Notes: generated from the letters alone by a model not told the origin. DNA of 7,430 nt from Scybalousia_A sp964626385 (GCA_964626385.1 CAZVEO010000091.1:1-7430), one strand, 5' to 3'. Numbered from the stretch's first letter, positions 1 to 7,135 are shown. Translations and numbers: made by a program.

Positions 1-1
1 T

Positions 2-193
2 GAGGTAAATATCAATAGTGGTTATAAGATAGAGAGAATATTTTTGTATGATGAGTGTGGCAAACTTTTGCAAGAAAAAGAAGTAAAAGCCTATAACTAC
101 AAAATAGACTTGCAACACTATCCTCAAGGCTCCTATCTACTAAAAGTCCAAACTACCAAAAACCAAACCACCCACAAAATAATAAGACAATAG
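2..193 (+). CDS. C-terminal end of a T9SS-secreted protein (type A sorting domain), 5' part outside the window
   Basis: This is an open frame from the window edge to TAG at 191-193, giving 63 residues. They match the pattern of the type IX secretion (Por) C-terminal sorting domain: hydrophobic-x-Y-D-x-x-G-K at visible residues 13-21 (IFLYDECGK), then IDL at 35-37, YPQGSYLLKV at 40-49, and a final KIIRQ. In the known family this beta-sandwich tail directs proteins that crossed the inner membrane by Sec through the T9SS outer membrane translocon, and it is usually removed with the protein then anchored to the cell surface or released. The functional part of the protein lies upstream of the window, so its activity (protease, adhesin, other) cannot be told. 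The gene converges on the metal-efflux operon and shares a terminator with it; no functional link is implied. I am confident of the domain and know nothing of the rest. Confidence 0.85.
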   Translation, partial: EVNINSGYKIERIFLYDECGKLLQEKEVKAYNYKIDLQHYPQGSYLLKVQTTKNQTTHKIIRQ

Positions 194-242
194 ATTGAAA
201 TGCTTCGTTAATAACATAGAGATTTTCTTTGAGTAATAAAGA

Positions 243-276
243 AAAAATGAAGCAATTAAATAATTGCTTCATTTTT
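243..276. terminator. Bidirectional intrinsic terminator between convergent genes
   Basis: The arms 243-257 and 262-276 are perfectly complementary over 15 bp and enclose a 4-nt loop (AAAT). The core is AATGAAGCAATT/AATTGCTTCATT, and the outer part is an A run on the left that pairs with a T run on the right. Read on + it gives a hairpin ending in T5; read on - it ends in a T6 run. It sits 49 bp after the stop of the + strand gene and 25 bp after the stop of the last minus-strand gene, which is where a shared terminator for the two convergent units should be. The stem is A/T-rich, so its strength is uncertain. Confidence 0.8.
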
Positions 277-301
277 ATCAATTATTGATTAGTTTGTAAG
301 T

Positions 302-688
302 TTATTTCTTGGAACAACCACCATCTTTGTGATGATTAGCACAACCCTTTGTTTCGCCCTCAGAAGTACAGCATGCTGGAAGTTTTTTTCTTGCCTCAAC
401 ATTCGCTTTTTCTTCTCCAGCATCATAACCAACGCTTGCAATAGCTTTTTCTATTGTTTTAACATCGGTCAACTTTTCATTGTAATCTATAGTTAAAACT
501 TTTGTTTCCTTATCCCAAGTAGCAGTTTTAACTCCCTTTACACCTTTGGCAGCTTTTTCTATTCTATTTTTACACATACCACACTTGCCGTTTACTGTAA
601 TTTCTGCAGGTTTGGCACTCAAAGTTCCAAAACTCATAGCAACCATAACAACAGTTGCCATCAAAGTTATTTTCACTGATTTTTTCAT
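302..688 (-). CDS. Exported HMA-domain heavy-metal-binding protein (periplasmic metallochaperone-like)
   Basis: The product has 128 residues. Residues 1-25 form a Sec signal peptide: KK near the start, a hydrophobic stretch at about 7-20, and a likely signal peptidase I site after LSA (25). No lipobox is present, so a soluble periplasmic protein is expected. Residues 28-91 are a heavy-metal-associated (HMA, ferredoxin-like) domain with the metal motif GKCGMC (C36, C39), followed by NRIEKAAKGVKGV and ending in VGYDAG. The usual MxCxxC motif lacks its first Met here; the Met lies between the two cysteines instead. The tail (about 101-128) adds C106, C107, C116, H119, H120 and C125, a probable second metal site. 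As the last gene of a Cus-type efflux operon it probably binds Cu(I)/Ag(I) in the periplasm and passes it to the adaptor or pump, a place held by the unrelated CusF in E. coli. That role is inferred from domain and position. The ATG at 688 is chosen because it gives a complete signal peptide; its leader is A/T-rich with at most a weak GAGA. Confidence 0.88.
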   Translation of the reverse strand: MKKSVKITLMATVVMVAMSFGTLSAKPAEITVNGKCGMCKNRIEKAAKGVKGVKTATWDKETKVLTIDYNEKLTDVKTIEKAIASVGYDAGEEKANVEARKKLPACCTSEGETKGCANHHKDGGCSKK

Positions 689-760
689 TTCTCTATTATG
701 TTTTTATTATTTATTTTCTTCTCTAACGTATATATATAAGAAAATATTGTATAACAATTG

Positions 761-2017
761 TTAATTATTCATCATTGAAGCTTTACCTTCCAATTGAGCG
801 GCAGCATCTATTTGAAATACTCCATTGCTTGCCACTTCTTCCCCTTCTTCAAGTCCAGAAATAACTATATAGTATTCCCCTACCTGATTACCCAATTCTA
901 TTTGCCTCATAGCAAAGGTTGGTTGTTCTTGATTTGGATCCTTAACATAGACAAGACTTCTTTTACCAGTAAAAAGTACGGCACTTTTGGGAACTAATAA
1001 TTTGTCCTTAAAGGCTGACATATCCGCTATAACCTTTGCTGTAACATACATTTGAGGTTTTATATCTCCATTGTTATTTGATATTTCCACTCTTATATCT
1101 GTTGTTCTCGTTTTATCGTCAGTTACAGGGCTTATAAAAGATATTTTGGAATCAATTTTTTTGTTTGAAAGTGCTTCAAAAGAAAGTTGTACTTTCTGAC
1201 CAACCCTTAAAAAAGATATATCCTGCTCGTATGCTTTTAGTTGTACCCATAAAGAAGAAAGATTAGCTATGGTAAACAAAGCATCGCCTTGCTTAACATA
1301 ATCCCCTTGTGAAACATCTTTTTTTACAACTGTTCCGCTCGTATTAGCCTTTAATTCTATGTACGCCGTAGCCTTTTTTGTCTTTATTATATTATCTATT
1401 TGGTTCTGTGTAATATTCCAAAGCAAAAGTTTTTCCTTGGCTGCATTGATAATGTTTTCTCTTTGAGAAGAATTAGTATAATCAAGTGCTGCAACCAATT
1501 CCTGACAAGTAGCATAAACCTCTGGCGAATAAATCAAAGCAATTGTTTGTCCTTTGTTTACCTTGTCTCCTATGGCATTTATATATAGTTTTTCTATTCT
1601 GCCATTGACATAAGAGGATTGTATTTGAGAATTTCTCTCATTTATATCTACATTTCCATAAAGAGTTATTTCTTTCTGCGAGTCTTCTTTCCATAAAACC
1701 ATTGTCTCTATATCGGCTAAGGCTGCCGCCTCATCCGTAAACATTACACTATTTGGGTCTAAATTATCTGTAGAAGTTTGCCCAACAGGAGTTAAATCCA
1801 TTCCACATAAAGGACATTTCCCCGGTTTGTCTTGTCTTATTTGCGGATGCATAGAACAGGTGTATTGAGAAATAGTAGTTTCTTTTGATGTATTACTATT
1901 GCTTGAAGGAGGAGAAAACAACAAATAACCTACCAATACACCCACAGCAAAAAGTAAAACATAAACTACTATTTTATACTTTTTTATTACGCTTTTTATT
2001 TTATCAGTTATTTTCAT
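761..2017 (-). CDS. cusB: CusB-type periplasmic adaptor (membrane fusion protein) with N-terminal heavy-metal-binding domain
   Basis: The product has 418 residues, close to CusB length. It has one N-terminal membrane segment at about 15-34 (VVYVLLFAVGVLVGYLLF), which serves as an uncleaved anchor or signal. Residues 52-77 are a heavy-metal-binding domain of the kind often found on Cu-type adaptors: YTCSMHP (52-58), then CPLCGMDLTP (68-77), with C54, M56, H57, C68, C71 and M73 as candidate ligands. The adaptor fold follows: a first lipoyl half at about 134-166, an alpha-hairpin at about 167-212, a second lipoyl half at about 221-252, a beta-barrel at about 255-335, and a membrane-proximal domain to about 412. 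In the family this protein bridges the RND pump and the outer membrane channel and can accept metal itself. The gene starts 10 bp after the channel gene's stop and is surely co-transcribed with it. E. coli CusB uses N-terminal methionines to take metal from CusF; here the Cys/Met/His domain is probably the equivalent (inference). Czc-type specificity cannot be wholly excluded. Confidence 0.93.
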   Translation of the reverse strand: MKITDKIKSVIKKYKIVVYVLLFAVGVLVGYLLFSPPSSNSNTSKETTISQYTCSMHPQIRQDKPGKCPLCGMDLTPVGQTSTDNLDPNSVMFTDEAAALADIETMVLWKEDSQKEITLYGNVDINERNSQIQSSYVNGRIEKLYINAIGDKVNKGQTIALIYSPEVYATCQELVAALDYTNSSQRENIINAAKEKLLLWNITQNQIDNIIKTKKATAYIELKANTSGTVVKKDVSQGDYVKQGDALFTIANLSSLWVQLKAYEQDISFLRVGQKVQLSFEALSNKKIDSKISFISPVTDDKTRTTDIRVEISNNNGDIKPQMYVTAKVIADMSAFKDKLLVPKSAVLFTGKRSLVYVKDPNQEQPTFAMRQIELGNQVGEYYIVISGLEEGEEVASNGVFQIDAAAQLEGKASMMNN

Positions 2018-2027
2018 TGTTTTTTTA

Positions 2028-3293
2028 TTAAGGCTTTAAGTAATTATTATTAGAGGCTTGCAACATTTCAAATTTTGCCAAAAGAGTATTAATCTTTGTT
2101 TTGCTAACAAGTATCTTTAATTGATAATCAAGCAGTTTTGTTTGCAAATCGAGTAATTCCTTCATATCACTATCTATTGCGGAATAGGTGTTTTGTTTTA
2201 AAAGGATATTTTCTTTTATCAAACCTTCTTGCTTTTGATATAGGTCAATTTTGTTTCTTTCAATTGTCATATCATTGCAAATTGAAAGAAAATCATTTTT
2301 CAACCTTTCTACTCTATACTGATAATCTTGTTCAAGGCTTTGACTTTTGTATTGTATAGCTGAAATAGAGGAGGAATATTTTTTTCTATAAACAGGCAAA
2401 GATATTTTTACCATTATACCCAACATATCTTTTCCATTCATAGACTCCATTTTTGGCATATTAGTTTTTTTGTTTATCATCCACTCCAAACCTATTCCTA
2501 TCATAGGGTATGACATTTTCTTTTGCATTTTTATTGCATGATAAAGAGAATTATTATTTTGCTGTATTGTTTTGAGTTCAGGGTTGTTGCTAATAATGGA
2601 ATCAAAGGAATAGAGTTTTTGCTCATTTGCCAAGTATGTCATTGTATCTAATAAAACAACATCACTAGAAGAATTAACATGTAAAAGGTTGTTGAATTGT
2701 TGCTTTTTTGTATTCAAATTCATTTGCAAAGTCAATACTTCAAGTTCTAATTCATCTTTTTTTATCTGTATATCGTTTAAAAGAGGTATCGCTGTTTTGC
2801 CCTTTGATGTATAATTTATTAAAAGAGTTTTTTCTATATCTACAAGTATATTTTTTTGTTGTTCCAAAATTTTTATTTGACAATTAATAAGTGTCATATC
2901 ATAATAAAGAACCTTAGTTTCGTACACAACTTGATTTACAGCATTTACATAAGTCCAATAAGCACTTTGATTGCTACATTGCAACATTTTCTCATTGCTT
3001 GAAAGAGTGCCAAACCAAGGAAACATTTGCATCAAAGAAACACTTGCCACTTGTTCACCATTTACATTCATCATTGGTTTGGGTAACAAACTAGCAGAAA
3101 ATTCTGGATTTTCCAAAGCAACCTTTGATTTAACCTCTTCTTTTTTGGATAGATAGTCGTTGTATTTTGTTTTTATAAGAGGTGAGTTATCAATAGCTAT
3201 TTCTATATAGTCATTCAAAGTGTTTTGGCAATCCACCTCCTTAACCAACAAAATCAATATTATAACACACAACAATTTACATTTTTTCATCAT
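2028..3293 (-). CDS. cusC: TolC/CusC-family outer membrane efflux channel
   Basis: With the ATG at 3293 the product has 421 residues. A further in-frame ATG lies at 3290, and a TTG at 3296 is a less likely start. Residues 1-22 are a signal peptide (KKCK, then VIILILLV) with probable cleavage around VDCQ; C22 is not in a good lipobox (EVDC), so lipidation, seen in E. coli CusC, is doubtful. The mature part shows the two-fold repeat of the outer membrane efflux protein family. Each half has long helical stretches with Q/N/K-rich heptads (about 30-60 and 101-210, then 228-260 and 310-415). The turn regions are FPWFGTLSSNEK (91-102) and ISLPVYRKKYSS (297-308). A Met-rich stretch at 272-294 (seven Met) lies before the second turn. 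It should trimerise into the exit duct for the pump. The start overlaps the end of the pump gene by 17 bp, which suggests translational coupling. The symbol is assigned by operon context; the channel family itself is not metal-specific. Confidence 0.9.
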   Translation of the reverse strand: MMKKCKLLCVIILILLVKEVDCQNTLNDYIEIAIDNSPLIKTKYNDYLSKKEEVKSKVALENPEFSASLLPKPMMNVNGEQVASVSLMQMFPWFGTLSSNEKMLQCSNQSAYWTYVNAVNQVVYETKVLYYDMTLINCQIKILEQQKNILVDIEKTLLINYTSKGKTAIPLLNDIQIKKDELELEVLTLQMNLNTKKQQFNNLLHVNSSSDVVLLDTMTYLANEQKLYSFDSIISNNPELKTIQQNNNSLYHAIKMQKKMSYPMIGIGLEWMINKKTNMPKMESMNGKDMLGIMVKISLPVYRKKYSSSISAIQYKSQSLEQDYQYRVERLKNDFLSICNDMTIERNKIDLYQKQEGLIKENILLKQNTYSAIDSDMKELLDLQTKLLDYQLKILVSKTKINTLLAKFEMLQASNNNYLKP

Positions 3294-6200
3294 CAAAAGT
3301 TTTTTCTGTTTTTATTTTGCTTGCTCGCCAACAGTATTGCAAAACAGGTACAACAAACATTGTCATAACTTGAATCATCATACCACCAAAACAAGGTATT
3401 GACATAGGAATCATTATATCGGCTCCCTTACCTGTAGAGGAAAGTACCGGTAAAAGAGCTATTAGTGTTGTAGCCGTAGTCATTGCAGCGGGGCGAACAC
3501 GTTTTTTACCTGCTTTAACAACGGCTTCGAGTATTTCTTTTTTTGTTTGAGGTCTTTCCTTTTCAAAGATTTGGTGAATATAGGTTCCCATCAATACTCC
3601 ATCATCAGTTGCTATTCCAAACAAAGCAATAAACCCAACCCATACAGCAACACTTAGATTAACAGTATGTATGGAAAACATATCCCTCATATTCATTCCT
3701 AAAATACTAAAATTCATAAACCACTCTTGTCCATAAAGCCATATAAGTATAAAACCTCCTGCAAAAGCAACAAACACACCTGAAAAATGAATCAAAGATG
3801 CCGTAATAGTTCTAAACTGCATATAAAGAATAAACAAAATAATCAAAAGAGAAATAGGTATAACAAGCATAAGTCTTTTTGTTGCCCTTTCTTCTTGTTC
3901 GTAATTGCCTGCAAATTTATAGGAAACTCCATTTGGTAATTTTATTTTACCCTCATTAACCAAGGTATCCAAATGTTGTTTTGCTTGATTTACCACATCT
4001 ATTTCAGCATTATTATCTTTACTATCAAAAACAATGTAACCTACTAAAAAAGTATTTTCACTTTGTATCATTTGAGCACCTTTGGAATAGGAAATAGAGG
4101 CTACTTGTTTTAAAGGTATTTGAGCCTGAGTGTTGGTTGGAATTAGTATGTTTTCTATTGCCTCTATATTGTCCCTGTATTCTCTTTGATAGCGAGCTCT
4201 AACTTTAAATCTTTCTCTACCCTCAACCGTTGTTGTCATTGTCATATTGCCTATGGCACCCGAAAGAATATCTTGCAAAGTATTTACCTCAATACCATAT
4301 CTTGCCATCTTTTCCCTATCAAGATTTATCTCTAAATAAGCACTTGACAAACTTCTATCATAAAAAACCGAAGAAGAATTTATTGTTGGCACTTCTTTAA
4401 GATACTTTTCCAAAAGTTTGCCACTTTCTTCCATATCTTCTAAATTAGAAGCATATATTTTCAATCCCATAGGTGCTCTCATCCCCGTGGAAAGCATAAC
4501 CATACGAGTGGCTATCGGTTGTAATTTCGCCGAAGTGGTTACGCCGGGTAATGTTGTGGCTTTGGTTATTTCATCCCAAATATCATCTGTTGAGCGTATT
4601 TTTTTTCTCCATTGTCTGACATACTTGCCATAGGAAGAAGGTATCAAAGAATCATAACTCAATACTCTAAACTCATGCTCTGGGTTATAAGTTTTGCCAC
4701 TACGAAGCAAAAACTCTCCTTTTCTATTTGTCTTAAATCTTCCTCTTTTTCCTAAAGAGTCCAAAAGATATTCTGGTCTATAATTTATTGTGGTTTCATA
4801 CATTTGGACGGGTGCAGGGTCTAAGGCAGAATTTACTCTTCCCCATTTTCCTACCACACTCTCTACTTCAGGTATGGCTTTTAATCTTCTGTCCATTATG
4901 CTAATATATTCCATATTCTGCTCCACTCCACTGTGTGGCATAGAGGTAGGCATTAACATAAACGAACCCTCATCCAAAGAAGGCATAAACTCTTTACCCG
5001 TATGTGACCATATAACCACTCCCAAAACAAGCACAACAATAGGCAATAATAAAAACTTAAACCTATGTTGCAAACACCAACGAAGTATTCTCTCATAATA
5101 GATAACCAAAAGCCACAAAACAGACAAAACTATTGCTATCAATAAACTAACAAAAATAATATTAAAAAACATTCCATTATCTGGTCCTAAAGGCATCCAT
5201 TTAAAAGAAAGAATATAAACACAAAGAAAAACAAGTAATACAAAGGCAAATTTTTTATAATTTTTCCTTAACCATAAGTGTTTAGATAACAAGGAATAAA
5301 ACTTTGATTTTCTCAAAAAAACAGAAAATTTTTGTGGTAGTCTTAATGAAAAAATCCAATATATGAGGGTGGGCAGAATAATTATACCTAAAACAAAAGA
5401 ACTCATAAGAGCAAAAGTTTTGGTAAAAGCCAAAGGACGAAACATTTTACCCTCTTGTGCTTGTAGGACAAAAACTGGTAAAAAACTTATTATTGTCGTC
5501 AGCATACCTGTCGTTATTGCCGGTCCTACTTCACTAACGGCATTAAGAATAGTGCTTTTTAGATTTTCTCTGTATTTTTCTTTGTTTGCAATTGTGATTT
5601 GATTGTTATCCAAATGTTTAAGAACATTCTCAGTAAAAACAACTCCCACATCTACCATAACGCCTATGGCTATAGCAATACCACTCAAAGCAACAATATT
5701 GGCTTGTATACCGGTAAGTTTCATTATGATAAAGGTCATAAACACCGCCAATGGCAAAAGAGCAGAGATAACAACAGAGGCTCTAAAATTCAAAACCAAA
5801 ACAAGCACAACTATAATACAGATAATTATTTCATGCAAAAGAGAACTTTCCAACGTTCCTATTGTTTCCTTTATTAGTTGTGTACGGTCATAAAAAGGCA
5901 CTATCGTTACTTTGGAAATACTTCCATCTTTGAGTTTTTTTTCTGGCAAAGAAGGACTTATTTCTTTAATTTTTTGTTTTACATTGTTTATTACCTCCAT
6001 AGGATTAGAGCCATAACGAGCAACTACTACAGCGCCCACAGCCATTTGCCCATCTTTGTCCAAACCTCCTCTATTTTCTGCTGGTCCAAAACTTACAGTT
6101 GCAACATCTTTTACCCTTATAGGTACACCATTACGAGAGGTAATCACCGCCTCTTCCAAATCTTTCAACGTCTTTATATACCCTATTCCTCTTATAAGAT

Positions 6201-6939
6201 ACTCTACTTTGTTGATTTCTATTGTACCTGCACCCATATCAAGATTTGAGTTCTTTACCGCTTGCATTACTTGAAGAATATTAACATTCAAAGCAAGCAT
6301 TTTTTGAGGAGATATATCTACTTGATACTCTTTTTGATAACCTCCAACAGAAGCAATTTCAGAAACTCCTTCAGCAGAAGAAAGAGAATATTTTACATAA
6401 TAGTCCTCTATGGTACGCAACTCTTCAGGAGACCACCCCCCTGATGGCTTTCCCGTTTTTTTATCCCGTCCCTCTAAGGTATACCAAAATATCTGTCCCA
6501 AAGCAGTAGCATCAGGTCCCAAAGTAGGCTGAACACCTTCGGGCAATGTACCTTGTGGTAAGGAGTTTAACTTTTCCAATATACGTGAACGAGAAAAATA
6601 AAAATCTGTCTTATCATCAAAAATTATATAAATAAAAGACATTCCAAACATGGAGGTAGAACGAATGGTTTTAACTCCCGAAATACCGAGCAATTGAGTG
6701 GTTAAAGGGTATGTTATTTGGTCTTGTATATCTTTTGGGCTTCTTCCCATCCACTCTGTATAAACTATTTGCTGATTATCACCAACATCAGGTATAGCAT
6801 CTACAGCAACAGGGTCTTTGGGCAAAGAACCTAACGACCAATCAAAAGGAGAAACATATATGCCCGCAAATATAATAATAACTATTATAGCGGCAGTTAT
6901 AAATCTATTTTCAAGAAAATATGCTATTACTTTTTTCAT
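3277..6939 (-). CDS. cusA: CusA/CzcA-family heavy-metal efflux RND pump, long form
   Basis: The product has 1220 residues from ATG 6939. The frame stays open to a TTG at 6963, but MKKVIAYFLENRF at the ATG is the usual family N-terminus. It is a proton-driven inner membrane pump taking metal from periplasm or cytoplasm into the CusB/CusC duct. The RND plan is visible: TM1 at 12-30; first periplasmic part from about 31 to 365, with PDVGDNQQIVYTEW at 50-63; TM2-TM6 at about 369-532, including GVMVDVGVVFTENV at 426-439 with the proton-relay-type D430; TM7 at about 627-645; second periplasmic part at about 646-1020; TM8-TM12 at about 1022-1200, with D1112/D1113 in TM10. Met is kept at APVQMYETT (M713) and RMVMLSTGM (M815), matching my recollection of two of the three E. 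coli CusA substrate methionines; the third position reads SMPHSG (M667). This favours Cu(I)/Ag(I). It is about 170 residues longer than E. coli CusA because of several insertions (see findings). It is the first gene of the operon. Confidence 0.95.
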   Translation of the reverse strand: MKKVIAYFLENRFITAAIIVIIIFAGIYVSPFDWSLGSLPKDPVAVDAIPDVGDNQQIVYTEWMGRSPKDIQDQITYPLTTQLLGISGVKTIRSTSMFGMSFIYIIFDDKTDFYFSRSRILEKLNSLPQGTLPEGVQPTLGPDATALGQIFWYTLEGRDKKTGKPSGGWSPEELRTIEDYYVKYSLSSAEGVSEIASVGGYQKEYQVDISPQKMLALNVNILQVMQAVKNSNLDMGAGTIEINKVEYLIRGIGYIKTLKDLEEAVITSRNGVPIRVKDVATVSFGPAENRGGLDKDGQMAVGAVVVARYGSNPMEVINNVKQKIKEISPSLPEKKLKDGSISKVTIVPFYDRTQLIKETIGTLESSLLHEIIICIIVVLVLVLNFRASVVISALLPLAVFMTFIIMKLTGIQANIVALSGIAIAIGVMVDVGVVFTENVLKHLDNNQITIANKEKYRENLKSTILNAVSEVGPAITTGMLTTIISFLPVFVLQAQEGKMFRPLAFTKTFALMSSFVLGIIILPTLIYWIFSLRLPQKFSVFLRKSKFYSLLSKHLWLRKNYKKFAFVLLVFLCVYILSFKWMPLGPDNGMFFNIIFVSLLIAIVLSVLWLLVIYYERILRWCLQHRFKFLLLPIVVLVLGVVIWSHTGKEFMPSLDEGSFMLMPTSMPHSGVEQNMEYISIMDRRLKAIPEVESVVGKWGRVNSALDPAPVQMYETTINYRPEYLLDSLGKRGRFKTNRKGEFLLRSGKTYNPEHEFRVLSYDSLIPSSYGKYVRQWRKKIRSTDDIWDEITKATTLPGVTTSAKLQPIATRMVMLSTGMRAPMGLKIYASNLEDMEESGKLLEKYLKEVPTINSSSVFYDRSLSSAYLEINLDREKMARYGIEVNTLQDILSGAIGNMTMTTTVEGRERFKVRARYQREYRDNIEAIENILIPTNTQAQIPLKQVASISYSKGAQMIQSENTFLVGYIVFDSKDNNAEIDVVNQAKQHLDTLVNEGKIKLPNGVSYKFAGNYEQEERATKRLMLVIPISLLIILFILYMQFRTITASLIHFSGVFVAFAGGFILIWLYGQEWFMNFSILGMNMRDMFSIHTVNLSVAVWVGFIALFGIATDDGVLMGTYIHQIFEKERPQTKKEILEAVVKAGKKRVRPAAMTTATTLIALLPVLSSTGKGADIMIPMSIPCFGGMMIQVMTMFVVPVLQYCWRASKIKTEKTFDDEKM

Positions 6940-6960
6940 TGCAAAAGTTAATTCCACTTG

Positions 6961-6968
6961 CAAAGTTA
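6961..6968 (-). promoter_or_regulatory. Possible -7 element of the efflux operon promoter (TAACTTTG)
   Basis: Read on the minus strand, TAACTTTG fits the TAnnTTTG -7 consensus of Bacteroidota primary-sigma promoters. It lies 21 bp upstream of the pump's ATG at 6939, so transcription would start around 6954-6956 with a very short leader. No TTTG was found at the expected -33 distance; the sequence there reads GCAAAA, so only half of the promoter is supported. No clear operator dyad for a metal-sensing repressor or two-component regulator was seen next to it. An 8-bp motif with two free positions can occur by chance in A/T-rich DNA. Confidence 0.4.
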
Positions 6969-7054
6969 CTAAAAAATACTCTTATTTTGCACTAGCTCTA
7001 TACAAGAGAATATTTAATTAACGCTAAATCGGTGTAAGGAATTAATGAAAAAAA

Positions 7055-7124
7055 TAACGGCTATGCCCTTATAAAACACCCTGTGGGTGCAGGCATAGCC
7101 TGTTTTATAAGGGCATAGCCGTTA
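7055..7124. repeat. Perfect 24-bp inverted repeat with structured 22-nt loop (copy 1 of an intergenic repeat)
   Basis: The arms 7055-7078 and 7101-7124 are perfect reverse complements over 24 bp; they begin TAACGGCTATGCCC and end GGGCATAGCCGTTA. The loop 7079-7100 holds CTGTGGGTGCAGGC plus another GGCATAGCC, so the arm motif recurs inside the loop. CAGGC (7090-7094) and GCCTG (7098-7102) can form a competing small hairpin around ATA. The element is clearly richer in G+C (33 of 70 by my count) than its surroundings. On the minus strand the hairpin is followed at once by T7 (complement of 7048-7054), so it could act as an intrinsic terminator for a leftward transcript entering from the right and insulate the efflux operon. 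No coding frame explains the sequence. It may instead be a dispersed palindromic repeat or a small non-autonomous mobile element; one window cannot decide. Confidence 0.85.
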
Positions 7125-7135
7125 CAAACAATTTT

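Noticed and set aside
546..764. Plus-strand 72-codon hydrophobic frame over the HMA gene
   Set aside because: It lies opposite the signal peptide and HMA coding sequence; its hydrophobicity follows from the A-rich complement.
4790..6444. Several plus-strand open frames of 60-123 codons opposite the pump gene
   Set aside because: They are antisense shadows of a strongly conserved RND coding sequence, with no domain, signal or spacing that supports translation.
761..6939. Czc-type zinc/cobalt/cadmium efflux as the main assignment
   Set aside because: The CusA/CzcA families overlap, but the kept methionines in the pump, the Met/Cys metal domain on the adaptor and the HMA partner fit Cu/Ag better. 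Kept as a lower-probability alternative.
6940..6963. N-terminal extension of the pump to the TTG at 6963
   Set aside because: The eight extra residues (MQVELTFA) are not family-like, and the TTG overlaps the possible -7 promoter element; ATG 6939 gives the normal N-terminus.
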